Source: Allobosea sp. ASV33 (lineage in GTDB: Bacteria > Pseudomonadota > Alphaproteobacteria > Rhizobiales > Beijerinckiaceae). Taken from it: 64,000 nt of DNA. Below the pieces are notes generated by a model that searched no databases, was not told where the DNA came from, and worked only from the letters and a program-made list of their open reading frames with translations. Made by a program: the position numbers and the translations under genes. Position 1 is the stretch's first letter. Every line of letters starts with the position of its first letter. Shown here piece after piece: positions 35,574-45,276 of this stretch. The stretch spans positions 1-64,000 of the forward strand of contig NZ_JAELTI010000017.1 of assembly GCF_016428755.1 (NCBI RefSeq), read 5' to 3'.

Positions 35574-36581
35574 ATGACGTCATACTCGTCCCTTGCATTG
35601 CGGATCGGCGTGCTCGCCGTCACGCTCGCCATGGCGGGCGCGGTTCGGGCCCAGGACGGGATCACCGTCTACAACGCCCAGCATGCCAGCCTGACGCAGG
35701 CCTGGGCCGACGGCTTCACCAAGGAGACCGGCATCAAGGTGACGATCCGCAAGGGTTCGGATACCGAACTCGCCAACCAGATCGTCCAGGAAGGCGCGTC
35801 CTCCCCCGCCGACGTCTTCGTCACCGAGAACTCGCCGGCCATGGTGCTGGTCGAGAAGGCCGGGCTGTTCGCGACGCTGCCCAAGGACGTGCTCGATCAG
35901 GTTCCCTCCCAGTTCCGCCCGGCGAGCGGCAAGTGGATGGGCGTCGCCGCGCGCAGCACCGTCTTCGCCTATGACAAGCGCAAGCTGAAGGAGGCCGACC
36001 TGCCGAAGTCGATGCTCGACCTTGCCGACGCCAAGTGGAAGGGCCGCTGGGCCGCCTCGCCCTCCGGCGCCGATTTCCAGGCGATCGTCGGGGCGCTGCT
36101 GGTCCTCAAGGGCGAACCCGCGACCGCCGATTGGCTCAAGGCGATGAAGGCGAATTCCAGCGCCTATCGCGGCAACAGCGTCGCCATGAAGGCGGTCAAT
36201 GCCGGCGAGGTCGAGGGCGCGGTGATCTACCACTATTACTATTTCGGCGACCAGGCGAAGACGGGCGAGAACAGCGGCAATGTCGGGCTGCACTATTTCC
36301 GCCATCAGGATCCCGGCGCGTTCCTCAGCACTTCCGGCGCGGGCGTGCTGGAATCCAGCAAGCACAAGAAGGAGGCCGAGGCCTTCGTGAAGTGGATGAG
36401 CGGCAAGCACGGCCAGGCCGTGCTGCGCGAGGGCGATTCCTTCGAATACGCCATCGGCAACGGGGAAGCCTCGAACCCGAAGCTGGAGCCGATCGCCAAG
36501 CTCGACGCACCGAAGGTCGAGCCCTCGCAGCTCGACAGCAAGAAGGTCACCGAGCTGATGACGGCCGCCGGCCTTCTCTGA
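35574..36581 (+). CDS. Fe(III) ABC transporter periplasmic iron-binding protein (FbpA/FutA type)
   Basis: A 335-residue periplasmic protein with a signal peptide to about residue 26 (AVRA). The iron-binding signature is present: a histidine in YNAQH near the mature N-terminus and the tyrosine cluster YHYYYFGD (Y219-Y223), which coordinates ferric iron. CAGGAGAAGG precedes the ATG at 35574. It is first of a three-gene iron uptake operon. Confidence 0.9.
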   Translation: MTSYSSLALRIGVLAVTLAMAGAVRAQDGITVYNAQHASLTQAWADGFTKETGIKVTIRKGSDTELANQIVQEGASSPADVFVTENSPAMVLVEKAGLFATLPKDVLDQVPSQFRPASGKWMGVAARSTVFAYDKRKLKEADLPKSMLDLADAKWKGRWAASPSGADFQAIVGALLVLKGEPATADWLKAMKANSSAYRGNSVAMKAVNAGEVEGAVIYHYYYFGDQAKTGENSGNVGLHYFRHQDPGAFLSTSGAGVLESSKHKKEAEAFVKWMSGKHGQAVLREGDSFEYAIGNGEASNPKLEPIAKLDAPKVEPSQLDSKKVTELMTAAGLL

Positions 36582-36636
36582 GCCGGTTGCGCCGGCTCGG
36601 TATGCGTGCGAGAGGCCCTCGCACGCATTGTCTCCC

Positions 36637-38217
36637 ATGACCGTATCGCTGTCCCTCGATGCGCCGGCCCTGCCGGCCTTGCCCCTCAGGCGGCAGCGCA
36701 ATCTCGCTGGCCGGGCGATGCTGCTGCTCGCGAGCGGCGTGGCTCTCTGCGCCCTGCTGCCGCTCGGCTTCATCCTCTGGATCGCGATCGAGACCGGTTG
36801 GCAGACGGCGCTCGCGCTGATCTGGCGACCACGCGTCGGCGAATTGCTCGCCAATACGCTGCTGCTCGAACTCTGCACGCTACCGCCGGCGATCGGGTTC
36901 GCGCTTGCGCTCGCCTGGCTGACCGAGCGCAGCGACATGCCCGGCGCCAAGTTCCTGTCCTGGCTTGCCGTCGCGCCGCTCGCAGTGCCGGCCTTCGTCC
37001 AATCCTATGCCTGGGTCAGCCTGTTCCCGCGCTTCCACGGGCTGCCGGCGGCAGCGCTGGTCTCTGTCCTCGCCTATCTCCCGTTCCTTTACCTGCCGGT
37101 CGCCGCGCAGATGCGCCGGCTGGACCCCGAGCTCGAGCATGCGGCGGCTTCGCTGGGGCAATCCCCGAGGCGGATTTTCCTGCGGGTCGTGCTGCCGCAA
37201 TTGCGGCTCGCGATCTGCGGCGGCAGCCTGCTGGTCGGCCTGCACCTGCTCGCGGAATACGGGCTCTACGCCATGATCCGCTTCGACACCTTCACCACCG
37301 CGATCATCGACCAGTTCCAGTCGAGCTATAACGGCCCGGCCGCGAACATGCTGGCCGGGGTGCTGGTGCTGAGCTGCTTCGGCGTGATCGGCCTCGAATG
37401 GCTGTTGCGCGGCGGCGCACGCTATGCCCGGATCGGCTCGGGCGCACCACGCCCGGCCCCGCGCCGGAGGCTCGGCGCATGGCGCTGGCCTGCCGTGACG
37501 TTGCCGATCGCGCTTGCCCTGCTCGGGCTCGGCGTGCCCGCGCTGACCCTGTCGCGCTGGCTCATGGCCGATGGCGACACCATCTGGCGGCAGGGCGCGC
37601 TGGTGGCATCGCTGGCGACGACGCTCGGCTATGCCGCGGCCGGCGCTCTCGCGGCTGTCGCGGCGGCCCTGCCGATGGCCTGGCTGTCGGTGCGCGCGCC
37701 CAACCGGGCAACGCGCTTCCTCGAAAGCTGCCACAGCTATCCCGGTGCCCTGCCCGGCGTCGTAGTGGCGCTGGCGCTCGTCACGGTGACGGTACGCATC
37801 GCCCTGCCGCTCTACCAGACGGTGGCGACGGTGATCCTGGCCTATGTCCTGATGTTCCTGCCGCGCGCGCTGGTGGGCCTGCGCGCCGGCATCGCGCAGG
37901 TTCCGGTCGAGCTGGAGCGCGCGTCCGCCTCGCTCGGCCGCAACCCGGCCCGGACCTTGCTGGCCGTGACGCTGCCGCTCGCAGCGCCCGGCGTCGCGGC
38001 GGCTATGGCCCTGGTCGCGATGGGCGTGGCGACGGAGCTGACCGCGACGCTCCTGCTCGCGCCCAACGGCACGCAGACATTGGCCACGGAATTCTGGGCG
38101 CTGACCAGCGAACTCGACTATGCGAAGGCGGCGCCCTATGCCGTGCTGATGATCCTTCTCTCGCTGCCGATGACCGCGCTGCTGCACGCCCAGGCACGCC
38201 GATCCCTCAACGCATGA
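36637..38217 (+). CDS. Fe(III) ABC transporter permease, fused double-domain (FbpB type)
   Basis: A 526-residue inner-membrane permease made of two homologous BPD-transporter halves, as in FbpB/SfuB. Two ATPase-docking loops are visible: [19 protein letters not shown] in the N-terminal half and [19 protein letters not shown] in the C-terminal half. About twelve helices are predicted. The ATG at 36637 is chosen over a TTG three codons earlier. It overlaps the ATPase gene by four bases. Confidence 0.9.
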   Translation: MTVSLSLDAPALPALPLRRQRNLAGRAMLLLASGVALCALLPLGFILWIAIETGWQTALALIWRPRVGELLANTLLLELCTLPPAIGFALALAWLTERSDMPGAKFLSWLAVAPLAVPAFVQSYAWVSLFPRFHGLPAAALVSVLAYLPFLYLPVAAQMRRLDPELEHAAASLGQSPRRIFLRVVLPQLRLAICGGSLLVGLHLLAEYGLYAMIRFDTFTTAIIDQFQSSYNGPAANMLAGVLVLSCFGVIGLEWLLRGGARYARIGSGAPRPAPRRRLGAWRWPAVTLPIALALLGLGVPALTLSRWLMADGDTIWRQGALVASLATTLGYAAAGALAAVAAALPMAWLSVRAPNRATRFLESCHSYPGALPGVVVALALVTVTVRIALPLYQTVATVILAYVLMFLPRALVGLRAGIAQVPVELERASASLGRNPARTLLAVTLPLAAPGVAAAMALVAMGVATELTATLLLAPNGTQTLATEFWALTSELDYAKAAPYAVLMILLSLPMTALLHAQARRSLNA

Positions 38218-39257
38218 CCCAGCTCGTCATCTCCGATGTCTCGAAGCGCTACGGCGCCACCACGGCGCTGGATCGCGTCTCGCTGACGGTCGAGCCCGGC
38301 AGCCGCGTCGCGATCGTCGGCCCGTCGGGCTCCGGCAAGACCACCTTGCTGCGCGTCATCGCCGGCTTCGAGGCGCCCGATGCCGGGACCGTCGTGCTGG
38401 ACGGACAGGTTCTGGCCGATGGGCCGGCGATCGCCCCCGCCCATCTGCGCCGGATCGGCTCGGTCACCCAGGACGGGGCGCTGTTTCCGCATCTCGACGT
38501 CGCCGGCAATCTCGGCTTCGGCCTCGACGGGAGCGAACCGGACCGCGCACAGCGCTTGCGCGAACTGATGGAGCTGGTCGAGCTCGATCCGGCCATGCTG
38601 ACGCGCAAGCCGCACGAGCTCTCGGGCGGACAGCAGCAGCGCGTCGCGCTGGCGCGTGCGCTGGCCCGCAAGCCCGCCCTGATGCTGCTCGACGAGCCGT
38701 TCTCCGCGCTCGACACGGGCCTGCGCGAGAGCGTCCGGCAGGCTGTGGCGCGTGTCCTGACCCGGGCCGGGATCACGACCATCCTGGTCACGCACGACCA
38801 GGGCGAGGCCCTGTCCTTTGCCGACCAGCTCGCGGTGATGCGCGAGGGAAAGCTGGTGCAGACCGGCAGCCCCTACGAGCTCTACTGGCGGCCGGCCGAT
38901 ATCGAGACGGCGCTGTTCCTCGGCAATGCCGTGCTGTTCGACGCCAGGATCGAGACGGTGGGCGTCTCCTGCGTGCTGGGCCGGCTCGCGGCCGAAACGG
39001 GCGGCCGAAGCGGCAGCGGCACGATCATGCTCCGGCCCGAGCAATTCCGCCTCTCGCCGGTCGGGCCGGGGCTGGAAGCCGGCATCGAGGATATCGACTT
39101 TCGCGGCGCGCAATGCGTCGTGACCTTGCTGGCGACGCAGGGCGGTGCGGAAACCCGCTTCACCGCGCAGGTTCCGAGCGTCGAGCAGCCGCAGATCGGC
39201 GACGTGGTTTTCGTCTCGGTGAAGGGGCCGGCCTTCCTGCTGCCGAGCGCCGGCTAA
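38214..39257 (+). CDS. Fe(III) ABC transporter ATP-binding protein (FbpC type)
   Basis: A 347-residue ATPase of the iron/spermidine group, with Walker [10 protein letters not shown], signature [15 protein letters not shown], Walker [13 protein letters not shown] and the H-loop THDQGEAL. The Q-loop reads [14 protein letters not shown]-terminal TOBE-like regulatory region follows residue 240 ([11 protein letters not shown]). Last gene of the iron operon. Confidence 0.92.
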   Translation: MTQLVISDVSKRYGATTALDRVSLTVEPGSRVAIVGPSGSGKTTLLRVIAGFEAPDAGTVVLDGQVLADGPAIAPAHLRRIGSVTQDGALFPHLDVAGNLGFGLDGSEPDRAQRLRELMELVELDPAMLTRKPHELSGGQQQRVALARALARKPALMLLDEPFSALDTGLRESVRQAVARVLTRAGITTILVTHDQGEALSFADQLAVMREGKLVQTGSPYELYWRPADIETALFLGNAVLFDARIETVGVSCVLGRLAAETGGRSGSGTIMLRPEQFRLSPVGPGLEAGIEDIDFRGAQCVVTLLATQGGAETRFTAQVPSVEQPQIGDVVFVSVKGPAFLLPSAG

Positions 39258-39460
39258 GCAGGAAGGGCCGCCTGCCGTGAAGATCACGCGGCGCTGCTTG
39301 CCTTCGGCTGATAGGTCATCGTCCTGACGACGCCCTGCGCAGTGCGTTTCTCGTCAGCGGGCACATCGGCGTATTCTTGATCTCCCCGATTATTCATATT
39401 CCCGGAATGATGCCTTTGATTTAACAATCACACGAAATAAAATTCTTGGGCGGGGAAACG

Positions 39461-39883
39461 ATGCTCAATCAGAATGTCGCGCGAGGCGCCTTCCTCGCTG
39501 CTGTGGCGCTGTTCTTCGCCTCCAACGCAATGCGTTATCCGATCGGCGACTTGGCTCATGCAGGCCCGGGCCTGTTTCCGCTCCTGATCTGCGTGCCGCT
39601 GCTGATCATCGCCGGAGCGATCATCTGGCAGGCGCGTCTCACCGCGCCGGTGCCCCTGCAATTCAACCCGAAGAACATCGTCCTGATCATGGCGAGCCTC
39701 GTCGGCTTCGTGCTCGCTTCGGAATACCTGAACGCGATTGCCGGGATCATCGTCCTGGTCTTCATCGCGGGCTTTGCCGGGACGAGCTATTCCTGGGTCC
39801 GCAACATCAAGATCGCACTCGGGCTCATCGTGGTGGCCTACGTCTTTCAGCGCTTTCTCGGCCTGAACCTGAGGCTGATCTGA
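39461..39883 (+). CDS. tctB: Tripartite tricarboxylate transporter, small subunit TctB (orphan pair)
   Basis: A 140-residue membrane protein with four hydrophobic segments and the TctB motif HAGPGLFPLLI. The ATG at 39461 follows GGGGAAACG; a TTG five codons upstream is less likely. It overlaps tctA by one base (TGATG). No TctC receptor gene lies next to this pair, so a receptor encoded elsewhere must serve it. Upstream, 39258-39460 holds no gene but includes ATTCCCGGAAT (39398-39408) in an AT-rich promoter-like stretch. Confidence 0.88.
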   Translation: MLNQNVARGAFLAAVALFFASNAMRYPIGDLAHAGPGLFPLLICVPLLIIAGAIIWQARLTAPVPLQFNPKNIVLIMASLVGFVLASEYLNAIAGIIVLVFIAGFAGTSYSWVRNIKIALGLIVVAYVFQRFLGLNLRLI

Positions 39884-41397
39884 TGGAAGTCCTCCAGAAC
39901 CTCGCCTTTGGCTTCAGCCACGCCCTCACGCCCGAAAACCTGCTCTACTGCGCCATCGGCTGCGTCGTCGGCACGCTGGTCGGCCTGCTGCCGGGCCTGG
40001 GTCCGCTGGCGACGATCAGCCTTCTCCTGCCGCTGACCTATTCGATCCCAACCGGCGGCGCATTGATCATGCTCGCCGGCATCTACTACGGCGCGCAATA
40101 CGGCGACAGCGTCAGCGCGATCACCATGAAGATCCCGCATGCCTCGAGCATCGTCGCCTGCATCGACGGCTACCAGATGACGCTGAAGGGAAAGACCGGC
40201 CTCGCGCTCTTCACCGCCGGCGTCTCCAGCTTCATCGGCGGCACGGTTGCGATCGTGGTCCTGGCCTCGCTGGCACCGCTGCTGGGCAGCATCGCCCTGA
40301 AATTCGGCCCGACCGATTACTGCGCCCTGATGCTCTTCGGCTTCGTCTGCGTCAGCTTCGTCACCACCGGCAGCCTGCTCAACGGCCTGGCGATGTGCCT
40401 GCTCGGCGTGCTGCTCGGGCAGGTCGGTACCGACCTCGAAACCGGCATGGAGCGCTTCACCATGGGCCTGCCGTCGCTGATCGACGGGGTCAGCCTGGTG
40501 AGCCTGGCGCTCGGCTGCTTCGGTATCGCCGAGATCACCAAGAATCTCGACGCGAAAGAGGAACGCACGCCGTTCAACGGCAAGATCAAGCTGATGCCGA
40601 CCTGGCCGGAGTTCAAGCGCATCATCCCGAGCGCGCTGCGGGGTAGCGTCGTCGGTTCCATCCTCGGCATCCTGCCGGGCGGTGGGCCCGTGATCGCGCA
40701 ATTCGCCGCCTATGGCCTCGACAAGAAGATTAGCAAATACAGGGACGAAATCGGCCAGGGCGCGATCGAGGGCGTCGCCGGCCAGGCCGCAGCCGACGAA
40801 GCGGCGGCGCGGACCAGCTTCATTCCGCTGATGAGCATCGGCATCCCCGAGAACGCCGTCATGGCGCTGATGATGGCGGCCTTCATCATCAAGGGCATCC
40901 AGCCCGGCCCGAACATGATCGCCAAGCACCCGGACCTGTTCTGGGGGCTGGTCGCGAGCATGTGGGTCGGCAACTGCTTCCTGCTCCTGCTCAACGTGCC
41001 GCTGGTCCGGTTCTGGCTCTCGGTCTTCAAGATCCCCTACAACGTGCTGTTCCCGTCGATCCTGTTCTTCTGCTGCGTCGGCACCTTCAGCATCAACAAC
41101 AGCCTGCACGATATCTACACGACGGCGGCTTTCGGCCTGATCGGCTACGTCATGATGCGGCTCGCCTTCGACCCGGCACCGCTGATGCTCGGCTTCATCC
41201 TGGGACCGATGCTCGAAGAGTATTTCAGGCGCTCGATGCTGCTGAGCCGCGGCAGCTTCCTGACTTTCTTCGAGCACCCGATCAGTGCGGTGCTGCTGTC
41301 GCTGCTGATGCTGTTCATCGGCTGGCAGATCTTCACGACGCTGAGAGGCCGAAAAGTCCCGAGCGAGGGCGAGCAGGTGCCGGCTGCGAGCCCATAA
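39883..41397 (+). CDS. tctA: Tripartite tricarboxylate transporter, large subunit TctA (orphan pair)
   Basis: A 504-residue permease with the TctA loops GLLPGLGPLATISLLLP (N-terminal half) and GILPGGGPVIAQFAAY (centre), plus MSIGIPENAVMALMM. It is clearly divergent from the first tctA at 3700-5211. It is coupled to tctB. The next gene, 175 bases downstream, starts a sulfide-dehydrogenase operon, so co-regulation with sulfur genes is possible but unproven. Confidence 0.92.
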   Translation: MEVLQNLAFGFSHALTPENLLYCAIGCVVGTLVGLLPGLGPLATISLLLPLTYSIPTGGALIMLAGIYYGAQYGDSVSAITMKIPHASSIVACIDGYQMTLKGKTGLALFTAGVSSFIGGTVAIVVLASLAPLLGSIALKFGPTDYCALMLFGFVCVSFVTTGSLLNGLAMCLLGVLLGQVGTDLETGMERFTMGLPSLIDGVSLVSLALGCFGIAEITKNLDAKEERTPFNGKIKLMPTWPEFKRIIPSALRGSVVGSILGILPGGGPVIAQFAAYGLDKKISKYRDEIGQGAIEGVAGQAAADEAAARTSFIPLMSIGIPENAVMALMMAAFIIKGIQPGPNMIAKHPDLFWGLVASMWVGNCFLLLLNVPLVRFWLSVFKIPYNVLFPSILFFCCVGTFSINNSLHDIYTTAAFGLIGYVMMRLAFDPAPLMLGFILGPMLEEYFRRSMLLSRGSFLTFFEHPISAVLLSLLMLFIGWQIFTTLRGRKVPSEGEQVPAASP

Positions 41398-41572
41398 CGG
41401 GATTTTCAGCAGGGATGCCGCATTGAAACCGTTCCAATTGCGTCACAAGCCGACATTGGGGACCATCCGGAAAGCCGAAACTTCGCGTTGACGCGATCGT
41501 GAGGCAGCCTTGATCGGAATTTGTCCAATGACCGTCTAGCTCCCGCGTGGCGCTTCTGAAACTCTGCGACCG

Positions 41573-41959
41573 ATGTCGAAGCAGACCGCCCCCGACTGCA
41601 ACGGTGCGCATGCCGCAGGCACGTATGGCCGGCCGGGCGCATGCCATGGCTTGCGCGTCCCTGCCCTGGCATGCGTAACGCTGATGCTCGGCTGGATGCC
41701 GGCTAAGGCGGCCGGGAACGAGGTGCTCGGGCGCCATCTCTCTGCTGAATGCACAGCCTGCCATCAGCTTTCGGGACAGAGCGTCGGCGGCATTCCCCCC
41801 ATTATCGGCTGGCCGGAAGACCAGTTCGCTGCCGTTCTGGCCTCCTATGGCCGCAAGGAGCGCGGCGGCCAGGTTATGCAGGCCATCACTGCGAAACTCA
41901 GCCCTGACGACATGACGGCGCTCGCCGCCTATTTCGGCGCAGTTTCGCCGAAGCCATGA
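41573..41959 (+). CDS. fccA: Flavocytochrome c sulfide dehydrogenase, cytochrome subunit (FccA/SoxE-like)
   Basis: A 128-residue monohaem c-type cytochrome with C60-T-A-C63-H64 and an N-terminal hydrophobic export signal ending near AKAA. Electrons from sulfide oxidation by the adjacent FccB flavoprotein pass through its haem to the respiratory chain in the periplasm. The exact start is uncertain: the ATG at 41573 lacks a ribosome site, and a TTG at the codon before RVPALACVTL would give a cleaner signal peptide. It lies 17 bases before the FccB start. Confidence 0.8.
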   Translation: MSKQTAPDCNGAHAAGTYGRPGACHGLRVPALACVTLMLGWMPAKAAGNEVLGRHLSAECTACHQLSGQSVGGIPPIIGWPEDQFAAVLASYGRKERGGQVMQAITAKLSPDDMTALAAYFGAVSPKP

Positions 41960-41976
41960 CTGTGCGGAGGCCGCGG

Positions 41977-43254
41977 ATGACACCGACACGTCGTGATCTG
42001 GTTGCTGCCTCGGGGGCCGTTCTAGCCGCCGCGACATTGGGCATGCCTGCGGTCCTCGGCCAAGCAAAAGCCCGCGTGGTCGTGGTCGGCGGCGGGCCGG
42101 GCGGTGCGACCGCCGCCAAATACATCGCCCGCGACGGCGGCGGCAGGATCGCCGTAACCCTCGTCGAGGAACACGAGGTGTATCAAAGCTGCTTTCACTC
42201 CAACCTCTATATCGGCGGCTTCAAGAGCTATGAGCAGCTCCTGCATCGCTACGATGCGCTGACAGCCGCCTACGGCATCACGCTGGCGCGCCAGCGCGCC
42301 GCGCGGATCGAGCGCGACCGAAAGAACGTGGTGCTCGCCGACGGCACGCGCCTTCCGTACGACCGCCTCGTCCTCTCGCCCGGCATCGACCTGAAATACG
42401 ATTCCGTTCCCGGGTGGTCGCAGGATGCCGAGGAAATCATGCCGCATGGCTGGAAGCCGGGCCGGCAGACGCTGCTGATCCGCGAGAAGCTCGATGCCGT
42501 GCCTGATGGCGGAACGATCGTGATGATCGCCCCGCCAAATCCCTATCGCTGCCCGCCGGGCCCCTACGAGCGCGCGTCGATGTTCGCCCATGTCCTCAAG
42601 TCGACGGGCCGCACGAAGGCGCGGGTCGTGATCCTCGATCCAAAGGACAGCTTCTCCAAGCAGGGCGTCTTCATGCCGGATTGGGAGAAGCGCTATGGCA
42701 CGATGATCGAATGGCTCGGTCCGCGGGTGCATGACGGCATCAAATCGGTCGACCCGGCGAAGGGCACTGTCGTCACAGGTTTCGAGACCTACGAGAACTG
42801 CGCCTTCGTCAACGTCATCCCGGCACAGATGGCGGGAGCGGTTGCGCGCGAGGCAGGGCTGGCACCTGCCGGCGGCTACTGCGCCATCGACCCGGCCACG
42901 ATGAAATCGACGGTCGATCCGGCCGTCTTCGTGCTCGGCGATGCCTGCATCGCCGGCGACATGCCTAAATCCGCCTTCTCGGCGAATAACCAGGCCAAGG
43001 TCGCGGCGATGGTCGCGTGCTCCGAACTGGCGGGCGAGCCCGCTTTTCCTGCGCGCTATTTCAACACCTGCTGGAGCCTCGTCGCACCCGACGACGCGAT
43101 CAAAGTGGGCGGTCGCTACGAGCCCAGGGACGGGCGCATCGCCGCAACCGAGACCTTCATCTCGCAGCCGGGCGAAAGCGACGAGGTCCGCCGCCAGACA
43201 CAGGCCGAGAACCTCGCCTGGTACGAGGCGATCAGCGCCGACATCTTCACTTGA
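41977..43254 (+). CDS. fccB: Flavocytochrome c sulfide dehydrogenase, flavoprotein subunit (FccB/SoxF-like)
   Basis: A 425-residue FAD protein that oxidises sulfide to sulfur. A Tat signal (TRRDLVAAS) exports it. The dinucleotide motif is GGGPGG. All three functional cysteines of the family are conserved: C72 in YQSCFHSN (covalent FAD), and C192 in YRCPPGPYERAS with C365 in FNTCWSL (the redox disulfide). VLGDACIAG is the second FAD motif. The ATG at 41977 follows GCGGAGG and is preferred over one at 41956. Confidence 0.9.
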   Translation: MTPTRRDLVAASGAVLAAATLGMPAVLGQAKARVVVVGGGPGGATAAKYIARDGGGRIAVTLVEEHEVYQSCFHSNLYIGGFKSYEQLLHRYDALTAAYGITLARQRAARIERDRKNVVLADGTRLPYDRLVLSPGIDLKYDSVPGWSQDAEEIMPHGWKPGRQTLLIREKLDAVPDGGTIVMIAPPNPYRCPPGPYERASMFAHVLKSTGRTKARVVILDPKDSFSKQGVFMPDWEKRYGTMIEWLGPRVHDGIKSVDPAKGTVVTGFETYENCAFVNVIPAQMAGAVAREAGLAPAGGYCAIDPATMKSTVDPAVFVLGDACIAGDMPKSAFSANNQAKVAAMVACSELAGEPAFPARYFNTCWSLVAPDDAIKVGGRYEPRDGRIAATETFISQPGESDEVRRQTQAENLAWYEAISADIFT

Positions 43255-43331
43255 AAGCCCCGCCATCGCGGCACGCAGCGCAGGGATGCCCGGCCGAGAT
43301 TTTCTCATTATTGGCATTGGAGACGAGACGG

Positions 43332-43727
43332 ATGATGAAGACGATCGCGGCAACCGCCGCCCTGCTTGCTGCGACATGGCTCGGCGCGACATCGGCCAGC
43401 GCCCAGGATGCCGCCGCGGGCGAGAAGTCCTTCGCGAAATGCCGGGCCTGCCATCAGGTCGGCGAAACCGCGAAGAACGTGATCGGGCCGGCCCTGAACG
43501 GGCTTTTCGGGCGCCAGTCCGGCACTGTCGAGGGCTATAGCTATTCGCCGGCCAACAAGAATGCCGGCATCACCTGGGACAATGCCAGCTTCGCCGATTA
43601 CATCAAGGACCCGAAGGCGAAGATGCCGGGCACGAAGATGGTCTTCGCCGGCATCAAGAACGACAAGGAAATCGCCGATCTGGCCGCCTATCTCAAGCAG
43701 TTCGGCGCGGACGGCAAGAAGCTCTAG
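43332..43727 (+). CDS. Class I cytochrome c, periplasmic electron carrier
   Basis: A 131-residue c-type cytochrome with a signal peptide to about residue 24 (SASA) and haem motif C37-R-A-C40-H41. The sixth ligand is probably in AKMPGTKM, as in mitochondrial-type cytochrome c2/c550. It likely carries electrons from FccAB or SoxXA to a terminal oxidase. It ends six bases before the convergent soxA gene, with no terminator evident between them. Confidence 0.88.
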   Translation: MMKTIAATAALLAATWLGATSASAQDAAAGEKSFAKCRACHQVGETAKNVIGPALNGLFGRQSGTVEGYSYSPANKNAGITWDNASFADYIKDPKAKMPGTKMVFAGIKNDKEIADLAAYLKQFGADGKKL

Positions 43728-43733
43728 CCGGGC

Positions 43734-44489
43734 TTAGCGCCTCATGGCGGGCGTCTCGACCGGCAGTCCCTCGGCCCTGCCCGCGAGATAGAGTTCGAGC
43801 GCGAGATATTCGGGCGAGCCGTAGTCGAATTGCGTCGCCCGGACACCCAGCGAGCAGGCCCGCAGCCGGCGGTGCAGCGAGCCGACCGTATTCCATTCCA
43901 GGCGGTAGGCGGGGTAACCCGTGCCGGCGCCGTGACTGATCGTGTCGCCGCGCAGCTTCTGCCCGACCAGCCCGTCATGGCACTGCTTGCAGGAGAGATT
44001 GAGCTGCCCCTGCCGGCGCTCGAAGAAGGCTTGGCCGGCCTCGTAGAAGGGGCGCGCGGGCCCATCGGTCCGCACGCTCATCGGCAGGCCGCGCGAGAGC
44101 GAAGCGACATAGGCCGTGAGCGACAGGAGTTCTGCACTCTCGTAACCGAAAGCGGGCTGCCGCTGACGTTCAACCCGGCACTGCTCGATCCGGCTCTCGA
44201 GATTAAGCAGCTTGCCGCTCGGCCGGTCGACCTGCGGATAGTGCGTCGCAGCGCCGCGCAGGCTCGCCGCCGGATCGGCATGGCAGCCGAGGCAGGCCTG
44301 CCCGGTCGCAGGCTTCTCGGCGAAAAGCTCTTTGCCCTGGTCGACCCAGAACCAGGCCGGATTGCGGTTCGGATCACCCTGCCGGCGCCGCAGTTCCGGT
44401 GACAGGAAGGTGCTGCCGGACGCGATCTCGTCAGCGCTTGCGGGGGCCAGAACGCTCAGCAAGGCGAGAAGGAGGGCGGGAACACGCAA
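43734..44489 (-). CDS. soxA: SoxA, dihaem cytochrome subunit of the SoxAX sulfur-compound ligase
   Basis: A 251-residue c-type cytochrome. SoxAX joins a sulfur substrate to the SoxY cysteine in the periplasm. Two haem motifs are visible, C66-x2-C69-H70 and C167-x2-C170-H171, and the active-site persulfide cysteine is C212 in RACSLGVRA. A signal peptide ends near PASA. The only start in frame after an upstream stop is TTG at 44489. It lies nine bases after soxZ and is the last gene of the iorAB-soxXYZA operon. Confidence 0.9.
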   Translation of the reverse strand: MRVPALLLALLSVLAPASADEIASGSTFLSPELRRRQGDPNRNPAWFWVDQGKELFAEKPATGQACLGCHADPAASLRGAATHYPQVDRPSGKLLNLESRIEQCRVERQRQPAFGYESAELLSLTAYVASLSRGLPMSVRTDGPARPFYEAGQAFFERRQGQLNLSCKQCHDGLVGQKLRGDTISHGAGTGYPAYRLEWNTVGSLHRRLRACSLGVRATQFDYGSPEYLALELYLAGRAEGLPVETPAMRR

Positions 44490-44498
44490 GGCGTTCGC

Positions 44499-44819
44499 TC
44501 AGGCCACCGTCAGGCGCGCCGAGCGCGTATAGGTCGCGCCGCCATCCTCGCGCCATTCGAAAACGATGTCGCCGGTCTCGACCGCGCGTGTCCTGAACGA
44601 GATGAAAGGATTGGCGGCGACCCCGGTATGCATGTCGAAGCGAATGATTTCCGCCCCGGCATAGGTCGCGGTCATGCGGTTCAGGATCTTGCGCGGCACG
44701 ATGCCGCCCTTGCCGTCGGACTGGCCGCCCCGATCCATCGGATGGCGCATCAGCACCTTGATCTCGACGATATCGCCGGCCTTGGCCTGTGGCGGCACGG
44801 TAATGCGGGCGTTGAACAT
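44499..44819 (-). CDS. soxZ: SoxZ, sulfur carrier complex subunit
   Basis: A 106-residue protein with the immunoglobulin-like SoxZ fold: PPQAKAGDIVEIKVLMRHPM at the start and TGDIVFEWREDGG near the end. It lacks a signal peptide, as usual, and is exported as a complex with Tat-dependent SoxY. Its ribosome site GGAGG lies within the end of soxY, coupling the two. Confidence 0.92.
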   Translation of the reverse strand: MFNARITVPPQAKAGDIVEIKVLMRHPMDRGGQSDGKGGIVPRKILNRMTATYAGAEIIRFDMHTGVAANPFISFRTRAVETGDIVFEWREDGGATYTRSARLTVA

Positions 44820-44822
44820 CGC

Positions 44823-45275
44823 TCAGCCTCCGTCGATACAGGCACTCAGCGTCACCACCACCGGCGCCTTGGCGATCGCGTAGCGCCCGTCGCTATGGGC
44901 GACGACGGCGGCCACCGTTTGCGACTGGGCGAGGCGCAAGGTCGTCGCGACCTCCGCCAAGCCAGCGCGCGGCGACAGATGGATGCGCGCCATGTCGGGG
45001 AACGGGTTCCGGTCGGCGATCAGATGGATCCAGCGCACATGCTCGGCCTCGGTCATCGGGCTGTCGACGGCGATGCGGACATCGACGGAATTGCCGTTCT
45101 CGACCAGTGCGGGAATGTCGAGCGTAACGCCGGTTTCGGCCGGGGCCGCCCCATCCGTGACGCGCCGCACGAGTTCATCGAGCGTCTCGTTCTCCGCGGC
45201 GCCGGCCGACGCAGGATAGGCGGTCAGCGCCAGGCCTGCCGCCGCCAGAGCCACCAGATCCCGGCGGCTGGGCAT
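44823..45275 (-). CDS. soxY: SoxY, sulfur carrier protein with atypical C-terminal arm
   Basis: A 150-residue periplasmic protein that carries sulfur intermediates on a C-terminal cysteine. A Tat signal is present (PSRRDLVALAAAG). The only cysteine is C146, and the protein ends SACIDGG instead of the textbook GGCGG arm, so the carrier cysteine sits four residues rather than two from the end. The core (LDIPALVENGNSV) is standard. Its start codon lies directly after the soxX stop. Confidence 0.9.
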   Translation of the reverse strand: MPSRRDLVALAAAGLALTAYPASAGAAENETLDELVRRVTDGAAPAETGVTLDIPALVENGNSVDVRIAVDSPMTEAEHVRWIHLIADRNPFPDMARIHLSPRAGLAEVATTLRLAQSQTVAAVVAHSDGRYAIAKAPVVVTLSACIDGG

Positions 45276-45276
45276 T

